Below are positions 17,055 to 24,295 of a stretch of 64,000 bases of DNA, piece after piece. The notes beneath the pieces are model-generated. The model saw nothing but the letters and a program-made list of their open reading frames with translations. It was not told where the DNA came from and did no database searches. The translations under genes were made by a program, and so were the position numbers. Source of the stretch: Weissella coleopterorum (GTDB lineage Bacteria > Bacillota > Bacilli > Lactobacillales > Lactobacillaceae); the NCBI RefSeq assembly GCF_011304355.1, contig NZ_CP049888.1, positions 558,001 through 622,000 on the forward strand, given 5' to 3'. Position 1 is the stretch's first letter; each line of letters begins with the position of its first letter.

Positions 17055-17819
17055 ATGAGTAATACTAAGAAATTTGTTGGAACTGCGATTGCTGCTGCAG
17101 CATCAGCTATCCCATTTATGGGTGGACATGCTTCTGCTGACCAAGGAGCAACAACATTCCGGGATGCCTCAGTTGATGATGTTCAAAAAAATGCTGATGA
17201 AGCTAAAAACACACCAATGTATACTGTTCAATCTGGAGATACTTTATCATCAATTTCTGATGTTACTGGTGTTTCAACGAGTGATTTACAAAAATACAAT
17301 AACTTGACTAGTTCAAGTGTGATTATTAATGGATCTCAATTGAAGTTGTCTGGGGATGATTCAGCGGAAGTTGCAACTGATACAACTGAAAGCGAAAATA
17401 GTAACCAAGCGACAAGTTCTAGTGCCAAGTCAAATGGAGCAGTAGCTAATAAAGCTACTAATGTTAATAATACAGCTTCAACAGCTGTATCTTCAAACGA
17501 TGCTACTTTAGCTGCCTTAAATGCTATGCGTGCAAGTGCGGGTTTGAGCAAATTGACGTGGGACTCAGGTTTAGCTGCTAAGGCGCAAGGACGGGCTGCT
17601 GTTGTAGCTGCTTCAGGAATTCCTTCAGATCACTTCCATACTGCAGGTGAAGTTATTGCGATTGGGTTTGAAGCTGGATCAACTGTTGTTTCAGCTTGGT
17701 ATAACGAAACTAACATGGTTGGTGCCGCTAATGGTCACCGTAATTGGGAAATGAATGCTTCATATACTCATGTTGGCTTTGGTTATGTTAATGGAGTTAT
17801 TGTTGGTGAAGCATATTAA
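17055..17819 (+). CDS. Secreted LysM-CAP (SCP-like) protein
   Basis: Encodes 254 residues from the ATG at 17055; a GTG at 17031 would put charged residues ahead of the signal peptide. The signal peptide ends near GGHASAD. One LysM domain (MYTVQSGDTLSSISDVTGV, about residues 56-98) is followed by a Ser/Asn-rich linker. A CAP domain (about 150-254) contains LNAMRASAGLSKLTWD, HFHTAGEV and GHRNWEMN-THVGFGYV. CAP proteins of this type are exported and wall-associated; their biochemical role in Firmicutes is unclear. Confidence 0.85.
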   Translation: MSNTKKFVGTAIAAAASAIPFMGGHASADQGATTFRDASVDDVQKNADEAKNTPMYTVQSGDTLSSISDVTGVSTSDLQKYNNLTSSSVIINGSQLKLSGDDSAEVATDTTESENSNQATSSSAKSNGAVANKATNVNNTASTAVSSNDATLAALNAMRASAGLSKLTWDSGLAAKAQGRAAVVAASGIPSDHFHTAGEVIAIGFEAGSTVVSAWYNETNMVGAANGHRNWEMNASYTHVGFGYVNGVIVGEAY

Positions 17820-17847
17820 TTTTTAAGATTATCAAGTGAATTTATAA

Positions 17848-17886
17848 AAAGAGTCTGAAACAATAATGTTTCGGACTTTTTTAATT
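17848..17886 (+). terminator. Rho-independent terminator
   Basis: AAGAGTCTGAAAC pairs with GTTTCGGACTTTT, followed by TTT. Confidence 0.85.
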
Positions 17887-17913
17887 AAAAAAAGAATATT
17901 TATCCAAGTGAAT

Positions 17914-17927
17914 TGGAAACGTTTGCA
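17914..17927 (+). promoter_or_regulatory. Possible cre site upstream of the DHA2 exporter
   Basis: TGGAAACGTTTGCA matches the cre consensus at 12 of 14 positions and is a near-perfect palindrome, about 100 bases before the start codon. Confidence 0.35.
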
Positions 17928-18023
17928 GAAAAAAAGTTAATAATTTCTATTGATTTATTTGTTAAGAAACTTTACAATAAGCAACATGATTAAAACATCT
18001 ATTATGATGTTAAGGAGGAAAAA

Positions 18024-19559
18024 ATGGCAACTGATCAAAAAAAAGCATTAGATATTCATGGTAAACCATATTCACGAGTCGCATTAGTAATTATTATTTT
18101 ATTTGCAACTTTTGCGGGTATGTTGAACCAAACGTCATTAGGAACAGCAATTCCAACTTTAATGAAGGATTTTGATATTTCGATGGCTACTGCACAACAA
18201 GCTACTACCTGGTTCTTATTGGTAAATGGAATTATGATTCCAGTTTCAGCTTTCTTAATGACTCGCTTTAGAACAAAATGGTTATATGAAGTTGCATATA
18301 TCTTATTGTTTGCTGGAATGTTATTGGCAGCATTGACACCGGCGAAGTCAGCTTATTGGCCAATGTTTATTGCTGGGCGCGCATTACAAGCACTTTCAGT
18401 GGGAATTACGATGCCCTTAATGCAATTGGTAATGGTCAATATTTTCCCAGAGAAGCAACGAGGAATTGCGATGGGATTAGGTGGATTGGTCATAGGAATG
18501 GCGCCTGCTATTGGTCCCACTCTTTCGGGCTGGATTTTGGAAAAAGATCACGTTATTTTAGGATTAACTTTAAATGATTCGTGGCGTTCAATTTTTGTCT
18601 TCCCAATGATTGTTTTGGGAATTTCAATTATTTTAGGATTTTTCTTATTGAAGGATGTTATTCCAAATCGTGCTGGAAAGCTTGAATGGTTCTCATTAGT
18701 TCTTTCAACAATTGGTTTCGGTTCATTCCTTTGGGGCTTCACAAATGTGGCCACTGATGGTTGGGGTGATCTGATTAATGTTATCCTACCAATTATCTTA
18801 GGAATTATTTTTATTTTGTTATTTGGTTATCGTCAATTAAAGTTAGACCGGCCATTTCTAAATGTCCGTGTCTTCAAAAATAAACAATTTACAATTACTA
18901 CGATTTTAGTTGCTCTGGCAATGATGGCAATGATGGGTGTTGAAATGATGTTACCATTATACATGCAAAATGTTCATGGACTTTCACCATTAGACTCAGG
19001 TTTGGCACTGTTACCAGGGGCATTGATGATGGGACTTATGTCACCGATTGCTGGAATTGCTTACGACAAGGTTGGGGCTAAGCGCTTATCACGTGTTGGC
19101 TTTGCGATCTTAACGATTGCAACATTCCCATTCATGTTCTTGGGAATTGATACACCAATTCATTATGTCACTGTTTTGTATGCACTCCGGATGTTTGGAA
19201 TTGCTATGGTTATGATGCCCTTAACTGCTTCAGCCATGTCAGCTTTGCCAGTTAAGGATGCTGCGGACGGAACAGCTGCAAATAATACAGCAAGACAAGT
19301 CGCATCTGCGGTGGTTGTGGCCTTGTTAACCTCAGTAACGCAAAATATTATTAATAATAATACACCAGCACATCATGTCTTAACTGAAAATCCAATTCAA
19401 TATGCATCAAAGATGGCAAATGCTTCCCTTGATGGGTTCCACGTTTCATTTGGGATTGGAATGTTGTTTGCGGTAATGGGATTAATTGTTGCTAATTTCT
19501 TAGCTGGAAAACATGAAAACAAAGATGTTGATGTAGATTATACGAAAGGGGTGAAGTAA
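18024..19559 (+). CDS. MFS drug exporter, DHA2 (EmrB/QacA) family
   Basis: Encodes 511 residues with about fourteen membrane helices. LNQTSLGTAIPTLMKDF in helix 1, FIAGRALQALSVGITMPL, and motif C in GLVIGMAPAIGPTLSGW mark the DHA2 proton antiporters. AAGGAGG precedes the ATG. It ends two bases before a DUF4811 gene, a pairing often seen in lactobacilli. The substrate is unknown; lipophilic toxins or cell-envelope compounds are possible. Confidence 0.9.
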   Translation: MATDQKKALDIHGKPYSRVALVIIILFATFAGMLNQTSLGTAIPTLMKDFDISMATAQQATTWFLLVNGIMIPVSAFLMTRFRTKWLYEVAYILLFAGMLLAALTPAKSAYWPMFIAGRALQALSVGITMPLMQLVMVNIFPEKQRGIAMGLGGLVIGMAPAIGPTLSGWILEKDHVILGLTLNDSWRSIFVFPMIVLGISIILGFFLLKDVIPNRAGKLEWFSLVLSTIGFGSFLWGFTNVATDGWGDLINVILPIILGIIFILLFGYRQLKLDRPFLNVRVFKNKQFTITTILVALAMMAMMGVEMMLPLYMQNVHGLSPLDSGLALLPGALMMGLMSPIAGIAYDKVGAKRLSRVGFAILTIATFPFMFLGIDTPIHYVTVLYALRMFGIAMVMMPLTASAMSALPVKDAADGTAANNTARQVASAVVVALLTSVTQNIINNNTPAHHVLTENPIQYASKMANASLDGFHVSFGIGMLFAVMGLIVANFLAGKHENKDVDVDYTKGVK

Positions 19560-19561
19560 TT

Positions 19562-20179
19562 ATGATGATTTTCATTTTAATTATTTTGGCAATATTTGTA
19601 TTTTATGCATTTGTTGTATTGAAGAAGCCAATGGCTCGTTGGATATTTGGCTTTATCGGAATTATTTTGTTGATGGGAGCAGTCGGATTAACAACTTTGA
19701 ATTTTCATCAACATTGGGGAATGAAGCAAGTGACTACGACTGAAACTAAGCAAATTTATTCAGCTGGACCTGCTACTTCACCAGTTAAACTCGTTTTGAC
19801 GAAGCAGATTGGAACTAAAGCGAATAATTATGTCATGATGTATCGGGATCACGAAGATGATAAAGAAGCAACGGCACACTTTGTTCCCAATAAGAAGAAA
19901 ATGAATACTTTTATTCATAGTACTGCAAAGTATCAAGTGAAAGATACGCAAAATGCCACGGTAACGCTAAAAGAAACTCGTTGGCGGTGGAATTCTGACT
20001 TAGCAAAGTTATTATTTGATTTTGCCGGGATGGATGGTAGTCTGCAAAAGAAGGAGGCCATTGTGACGGTGCCTAAGAATGGTTGGCAAGTTATGACTCC
20101 TGAAGAGGCTCAAGCAGCGGCTAAAAAAATGGCACTGATGCAACAACAGCAAGCCACTTTAGCGCAAGCTCAAAATTAA
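19562..20179 (+). CDS. DUF4811 domain membrane protein
   Basis: Encodes 205 residues. Two hydrophobic segments at the N-terminus (about 1-18 and 27-45) precede an exported domain with VTTTETKQIYSAG, MMYRDHEDDKE and KETRWRWNSDLAKLLF. This matches the DUF4811 partner of DHA2 exporters in lactic bacteria. It may be an accessory subunit, but this is unproven. ATGATG offers two starts three bases apart. Confidence 0.8.
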   Translation: MMIFILIILAIFVFYAFVVLKKPMARWIFGFIGIILLMGAVGLTTLNFHQHWGMKQVTTTETKQIYSAGPATSPVKLVLTKQIGTKANNYVMMYRDHEDDKEATAHFVPNKKKMNTFIHSTAKYQVKDTQNATVTLKETRWRWNSDLAKLLFDFAGMDGSLQKKEAIVTVPKNGWQVMTPEEAQAAAKKMALMQQQQATLAQAQN

Positions 20180-20185
20180 TCTTTT

Positions 20186-20220
20186 AAAAAAGTTTGGAAT
20201 TGATTTTCCAAACTTTTTTA
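20186..20220 (+). terminator. Rho-independent terminator
   Basis: AAAGTTTGGAA and TTCCAAACTTT form a perfect stem followed by TTTT. Confidence 0.9.
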
Positions 20221-20270
20221 TGTTTAACTAGCAAAAAAATATCTTATTGATTTGAAGATTGATTTTACTA

Positions 20271-20299
20271 TATACACAACTGGTATGAAAGCATATAAT
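20271..20299 (+). promoter_or_regulatory. Promoter of the folT riboswitch transcript
   Basis: TATACA, a 17-base spacer, then TATAAT. The riboswitch begins about 25 bases downstream. Confidence 0.55.
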
Positions 20300-20320
20300 T
20301 AATTTTTGAGTTCAGTTATT

Positions 20321-20460
20321 GAGCATCACAGGGTAGAAGTTTATGCGTCAAGGGTCACAAAAACGGAATGTGGGTTGTGATCGAAAAATACATTTATTGA
20401 TATTTTTAGAATTCATGAATGTATTTGCGATATAAACTTCGCATTCACTGACATCAGTGA
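20321..20460 (+). promoter_or_regulatory. Tetrahydrofolate (THF-I/folT) riboswitch
   Basis: In order: GGTAGA, the P2 strand AGTTTAT, GCGTCAAG, the P3 strand GGTCACAA, a loop with GGAATGTGGG, the closing strand TTGTGATC, CGAA, an AT-rich hairpin, GCGATATAAACT closing P2, and TCGCATTC. These match the conserved GGAG-AGUAGA, GCGUUAAGU, AAUGGGAUG, CGAA and UUGCAUCC blocks of the class that senses folates. CACTG-ACAT-CAGTG at 20446-20459 overlaps the 3' side of P1 and may compete with it. Confidence 0.85.
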
Positions 20461-20489
20461 AACCCTCCATTAATTAAGGAGGTGTTTTC
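20460..20489 (+). promoter_or_regulatory. Shine-Dalgarno sequestering hairpin of folT
   Basis: CCTCC at 20464-20468 can pair with the GGAGG SD at 20478-20482, with AAAC and GTTT extending the stem. This suggests translational output for the riboswitch. No intrinsic terminator is seen before folT. Confidence 0.65.
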
Positions 20490-20491
20490 AA

Positions 20492-21049
20492 ATGAAGACA
20501 TTAGAATATTTTAGAGCGCCCAAGCTGCGTACGCAGACATTGGCATTGTTAGGAGTCTTAATGGCTCTTGAGATTATTATTTCACGGTTCACCATTGGGA
20601 ATTCGTTTTTTCAAATTGGATTTACGTTTATTACCGGTGGATTGATCGCTAAATGGTATGGTCCCATGTGGGGGATTCCAGTTGCATTTTTAATTGATTT
20701 TTTAACGAATTTATTGGGAGGGCAACCATATATAATCGCCTTTGCTTTGGTTAAATTATTATCAGCGCTGATCTTTGGTTATTCTTACTATCAAAAACAA
20801 AACCTCTCATGGTGGCGTTTGATAGTTACGATTGGAGTACAGCTATTATTAGCAAATGTGATTTTAAATACCATTTTGTTGGGGATGTATAATTTTATTC
20901 CAGTCCATTCGGTACAAGCGGCGTTAACATCGCCAATTGTTTGGGCTCGTGCTCTAAAAAGTCTCATTATGTGGCCAGTTGAAGTTATTATTAGTTATTT
21001 AATTTTTAATAATAAGCAATTAATGAAATTGGCGGAACAAATTTTTTGA
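20492..21049 (+). CDS. folT: Folate-specific ECF transporter S component
   Basis: Encodes 185 residues with about six hydrophobic helices. ALEIIISRFTIGNSFFQIGFTF and LIAKWYGPMWGIPVAFLIDFLTNLLGG are typical of FolT S components. It binds folate and docks with the shared EcfA-EcfA'-EcfT module, which is not in this window. The riboswitch upstream independently supports folate specificity. A later folC (62934) acts on the imported folate. Confidence 0.9.
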   Translation: MKTLEYFRAPKLRTQTLALLGVLMALEIIISRFTIGNSFFQIGFTFITGGLIAKWYGPMWGIPVAFLIDFLTNLLGGQPYIIAFALVKLLSALIFGYSYYQKQNLSWWRLIVTIGVQLLLANVILNTILLGMYNFIPVHSVQAALTSPIVWARALKSLIMWPVEVIISYLIFNNKQLMKLAEQIF

Positions 21050-21061
21050 TAAAAGATTAAC

Positions 21062-21090
21062 TTGCGTTAGTGTATTATTTTTGCTAGAAT
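21062..21090 (+). promoter_or_regulatory. Promoter of the tryptophan transporter leader
   Basis: TTGCGT, a 17-base spacer, then TAGAAT. Transcription would start near 21097, about 25 bases before the leader peptide. Confidence 0.65.
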
Positions 21091-21121
21091 TAATTTTATT
21101 ACTTATAGATGGAGAAATAAA

Positions 21122-21166
21122 ATGCAGATTAATAATTTACAATTAAATGGTTGGTGGCGTTTCTAA
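21122..21166 (+). CDS. Tryptophan-rich leader peptide (MQINNLQLNGWWRF)
   Basis: A 14-codon reading frame with a good SD (GGAGA, six bases upstream) and adjacent TGG TGG codons at 21152-21157, followed by Arg, Phe and TAA. It lies between a promoter and an intrinsic terminator in front of a tryptophan-type ABC transporter. Those are the hallmarks of a ribosome-mediated attenuation peptide. The role is inferred; the peptide is too short for homology. Confidence 0.75.
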   Translation: MQINNLQLNGWWRF

Positions 21167-21293
21167 CGCGACCGAATTGCATTAATTTTGCAGATTCGGA
21201 CGTGCACTTTTCTAGTGCAACCGAATCTGTGGATATATTTCTCGAAAATTGGAGAAGTCTGCCTGGGTTTGTTTGCCTAGGTAGACTTTTTTT
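21149..21293 (+). promoter_or_regulatory. Candidate transcription attenuator with alternative hairpins
   Basis: The Trp-codon segment can fold on itself (GCGTT 21157-21161 with AACGC 21165-21169; GGT 21149 with ACC 21171). CCGAATTGC (21172-21180) can pair with GCAGATTCGG (21190-21199). CAGATTCGG can instead pair with CCGAATCTG (21221-21229), extended by TGCACT/AGTGCA. These last two are mutually exclusive. GCAGATT (21190-21196) also complements the 5' arm of the terminator. Which fold permits read-through is not resolved. Confidence 0.65.
21254..21293 (+). terminator. Attenuator terminator before trpX
   Basis: AGTCTGCCTGGG (21256-21267) pairs with CCTAGGTAGACT (21276-21287), a 12-base stem with two G-T pairs, followed by seven Ts. 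It lies 35 bases before the trpX start. Confidence 0.85.
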
Positions 21294-21327
21294 GTTGAAA
21301 TTCAAACTTACGAAATGGGATATTCTT

Positions 21328-22317
21328 ATGAATATAAAAATAAAATTAACAATTATCGCTATGACTCTCTTTTTAGGCGGAGCAGCCGTTAGAGCTAGTT
21401 TCACAGCTGATGCAAAGAAAGAAGTTAAAACAGTCGGTGTGCTGCAATTTATGACCCATCCGGCATTACATCAAATTTACACTGGGATTGAAGCTGGTTT
21501 GGCAGAGGAAGGATACCACGTGGGTGATAATCTCAAAATCGATTTTAAAAATGCCCAAGGAGACCAGTCAAATTTAAAAACGATGGCTACGCGATTTGAT
21601 AGTGAGAATGTGGACTTAGCAGTGGGAATTGCTACGCCAGCAGCGATTAGTTTAGCAAACACTTTACAAAAGCAACCGGTTATTTTTGCGGGTTCAACCA
21701 ATCCAATTGGATCGAAGTTAGTTACGAATTATGAACACCCGGTGGGAAATGTGACCGGAGTTTTAGATCAAGCACCACTTAAAGCACAAATAAGTATGAT
21801 GAAAGAAATGTTACCGAATTTAAAAACGGTGGGAGTTTTGTATACGTCTTCGGATGATTCCGCCACGACGGAAGCCCTTAAATTTAAAAAATTGGCCAAA
21901 CAAAATGGTTTGAAAACAAAGGTGGCTTCGGTTGCATCTTCCAATGATATTAACCAAACCGTATTGCAATTAATTAGTAATCACCAAGTCGATGCATTGT
22001 TTATTCCAACTGATAATAGTATTGCTGGAGCTATGAATACAGTGATTAAAAATACTGATGCCGCTAAAATCCCTGTTTTTCCAACCGTTGATACGATGGT
22101 TAAACAAGGTGGGCTAGCAGCAGAAGCAATTAATCAAAAGGAAATTGGGATTAAAACCGGACGAATGATGGGCCGAATTTTGTCAGGAAAAACTGTCAAA
22201 AGTCAGTCGGTTGAATTTATGCAAGAAGGGCATTTAGTTATTAATCAAGAGCAGGCGGATCGATTGGGCATTTCAGTTCCAAAAGAATTATCACAGCGTG
22301 CTAGATTTATTCATTAA
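21328..22317 (+). CDS. trpX: Tryptophan-type ABC transporter substrate-binding protein
   Basis: Encodes 329 residues from the ATG at 21328; an upstream in-frame extension would begin inside the leader and is rejected. An N-terminal hydrophobic segment (about 5-23) lacks a lipobox Cys. TVGVLQFMTHPALHQIYTGIEAGLAEEGY, VGIATPAAISLA, GNVTGVLDQAP and LFIPTDNSIAGAM match the ABC.X4 substrate-binding family, which includes streptococcal TrpX. The Trp-codon leader upstream is independent support for tryptophan as ligand. Ligand choice inside the family varies, so this remains inference. Confidence 0.8.
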   Translation: MNIKIKLTIIAMTLFLGGAAVRASFTADAKKEVKTVGVLQFMTHPALHQIYTGIEAGLAEEGYHVGDNLKIDFKNAQGDQSNLKTMATRFDSENVDLAVGIATPAAISLANTLQKQPVIFAGSTNPIGSKLVTNYEHPVGNVTGVLDQAPLKAQISMMKEMLPNLKTVGVLYTSSDDSATTEALKFKKLAKQNGLKTKVASVASSNDINQTVLQLISNHQVDALFIPTDNSIAGAMNTVIKNTDAAKIPVFPTVDTMVKQGGLAAEAINQKEIGIKTGRMMGRILSGKTVKSQSVEFMQEGHLVINQEQADRLGISVPKELSQRARFIH

Positions 22318-22330
22318 AAGGAGTCAGAAA

Positions 22331-23227
22331 ATGGGAGTTATTATATCAGCAATTGGACAGGGGATCATTTGGTCTCTACTTGGGATTGGACTATATTTAT
22401 CATTTCGAATATTAAACTTTCCGGATATGACGGTTGAAGGAACTTTTCCACTTGGTGCGGCGGTATCAGTTACCTTGGTGACTCAAGGGGTCAATCCGGT
22501 TCTAGCGATTATTATTGCCGGTATCATCGGTGGAGTAGCTGGATTGATAACTGGCTTGTTGTACACTAAGGGGCAAATTCCCATTCTGTTAGCTGGAATT
22601 TTAACGATGACCGCAACATATTCTATTAATTTAAGAATTATGGGACAGGCAAATAAGTCATTATTAGGAGTAAAAACCTTGTTTAATAACCAATTTGTTA
22701 ATTGGTTACCTGATAATTTCCCAACAATTGGGGTTGGAATTGTTATTGTAATCGTTATTGTGGCCAGTGTGGCATGGTTTTTACAAACTGAATTAGGTCA
22801 GGCGTTTATTGCTACAGGTGATAACCAGACAATGGCTTGGGCTTTGGGTATTAATTCTGATGCTATGGTGACCCTAGGTTTGATTATCTCAAATGCACTT
22901 ATTGCGCTGGGCGGGGCTTTGGTCGCTCAAAATAATGGGTTTGCAGATGTCAATATGGGAATCGGAATTATTGTAGTAGCTTTAGCTTCGATTATCATTG
23001 GAGAAGTAGTTTATACGGATAAATTAACACTAACTGAACGTTTAATTACAGTGGTGATCGGTTCAATCTTGTATCGATTTGTGCTAGTGGCAGTGTTGGC
23101 ATTTGGATTTGATGCCAACGATTTAAATCTCTTTAGTGCCGTGATTTTAGGGTTGGCCTTATTACTACCTAAGTTTCGACATTCATTAAATATTGCAAAG
23201 TTATTTCCACAGAAGGGAGCAAAGTGA
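22331..23227 (+). CDS. trpY: Tryptophan-type ABC transporter permease
   Basis: Encodes 298 residues from the ATG at 22331 (AAAGGAG seven bases upstream). It has about eight hydrophobic helices, with GLYLSFRILNFPDMTVEGTF and TKGQIPILLAGILTMTATYSINLRIMG typical of the BPD_transp_2-type permease that partners TrpX-like proteins. Its TGA overlaps the ATG of the ATPase gene (TGATG as ATGA-type junction), a sign of translational coupling. Confidence 0.85.
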   Translation: MGVIISAIGQGIIWSLLGIGLYLSFRILNFPDMTVEGTFPLGAAVSVTLVTQGVNPVLAIIIAGIIGGVAGLITGLLYTKGQIPILLAGILTMTATYSINLRIMGQANKSLLGVKTLFNNQFVNWLPDNFPTIGVGIVIVIVIVASVAWFLQTELGQAFIATGDNQTMAWALGINSDAMVTLGLIISNALIALGGALVAQNNGFADVNMGIGIIVVALASIIIGEVVYTDKLTLTERLITVVIGSILYRFVLVAVLAFGFDANDLNLFSAVILGLALLLPKFRHSLNIAKLFPQKGAK

Positions 23228-24006
23228 TGACACAAATTAAGGACCCCATTTTGGAATTGATTGATGCAACTGTAGTTGTTAATCAGGGCACTTTAAATGA
23301 AAAAATAATTTTAGACCATGTTAATTTTAAGATGCAGGCTGGTGATTTTGTCACCGTTTTAGGCTCGAATGGAGCTGGTAAATCGACGTTTTTAAATGTA
23401 ATCGCTGGTTCATTGCCACTCACTACTGGACAAATTTTGGTGAACGGTCAAGATGTAACGAAATTAAATGAAATTAAACGCACACATTTAATTGCGCGGG
23501 TTTTTCAGGATCCCAAAATGGGAACGGCACCCCGTATGACTGTTTCAGAAAATTTATTATTAGCCAAAAGGCGGGGACAAAGGCATCGACTGACTTCTCG
23601 AAAATTAACATCGCAAGTACAAAATCAGTTTAAAACTTTATTAGATCAAATGGGGAATGGATTGGGACAACGGTTGAATGTGGCGACTGGTGATCTGTCT
23701 GGTGGACAAAGACAGGCGTTAAGCTTTGTTATGGCTACTATCACTAAACCCGCGGTACTATTACTTGATGAACATACGGCCGCTTTGGATCCAAAGACTA
23801 GTGCGCAACTATTAAAAGTGACGGACGAACGAATTAAGGCGGACAAACTAACGGCATTAATGATTACTCATAATTTGGAAGATGCCCTAAGTTATGGGAA
23901 TCGTTTAATTATAATTAATGCAGGGCAAATCGAATTTGAAGCAAAAGATCAAAGCAAAAACAAATTGACGTTAAATGATCTTTTGGAGCATTTTAAACGT
24001 TACTAA
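23227..24006 (+). CDS. trpZ: Tryptophan-type ABC transporter ATP-binding protein
   Basis: Encodes 259 residues. Walker A is GSNGAGKST, the signature LSGGQRQALSF, and Walker B VLLLDEHTAALDP; the switch His lies in MITHNLED. The GTG three bases earlier is possible, but the ATG overlapping the trpY stop has the better SD distance (GGGAG). It energises the transporter and ends the three-gene operon. Confidence 0.9.
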   Translation: MTQIKDPILELIDATVVVNQGTLNEKIILDHVNFKMQAGDFVTVLGSNGAGKSTFLNVIAGSLPLTTGQILVNGQDVTKLNEIKRTHLIARVFQDPKMGTAPRMTVSENLLLAKRRGQRHRLTSRKLTSQVQNQFKTLLDQMGNGLGQRLNVATGDLSGGQRQALSFVMATITKPAVLLLDEHTAALDPKTSAQLLKVTDERIKADKLTALMITHNLEDALSYGNRLIIINAGQIEFEAKDQSKNKLTLNDLLEHFKRY

Positions 24007-24112
24007 GGGTTTGTAATGTAAATACAATACAATTGTAATATTCAATTCTTAAAAATATTAACTTGAACAATTATTGTAAAACCGTGGAGCTAAAGTGGTG
24101 GTCTAATGTAAA

Positions 24113-24126
24113 TGTAATCGCTTCCT
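24113..24126 (+). promoter_or_regulatory. Possible cre site upstream of pyk
   Basis: TGTAATCGCTTCCT matches the cre consensus at 12 of 14 positions, about 90 bases before the predicted pyk -35. That position would suit CcpA activation of glycolysis. The match is weak. Confidence 0.3.
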
Positions 24127-24179
24127 TAGAATTAAATTAAATAAAAGGGATTTGTGTTGAATGTCACATTACCGGATAA

Positions 24180-24238
24180 AACCGTTTTACTGCGAATGAT
24201 GGGATGAAATTCGTTTTACAATTAAATCTAAAACGGTT
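24180..24238. repeat. Ten-base inverted repeat around the pyk promoter
   Basis: AACCGTTTTA (24180-24189) and TAAAACGGTT (24229-24238) are perfect complements separated by 39 bases. The right arm lies in the -35/-10 spacer and start of the -10. Confidence 0.55.
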
Positions 24239-24243
24239 AAAAT
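24215..24243 (+). promoter_or_regulatory. Promoter of pyk
   Basis: TTTACA, a 17-base spacer, then TAAAAT; each hexamer differs from consensus by one base. The pyk start lies 53 bases downstream. Confidence 0.6.
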
Positions 24244-24295
24244 ATAAAGGAATTAAGTAACAGAACCTAGATATTAAAAGGAGATTTTTCTTACA

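Noticed and set aside
21151-21327. 59-residue N-terminal extension of TrpX
   Set aside because: It would start inside the leader and run through the terminator stem; the signal-like segment starts at 21328.
21097-21327. T-box control of the tryptophan transporter
   Set aside because: No AGGTGGTACCGCG-like T-box and no stem I; a leader peptide with Trp codons is present instead.
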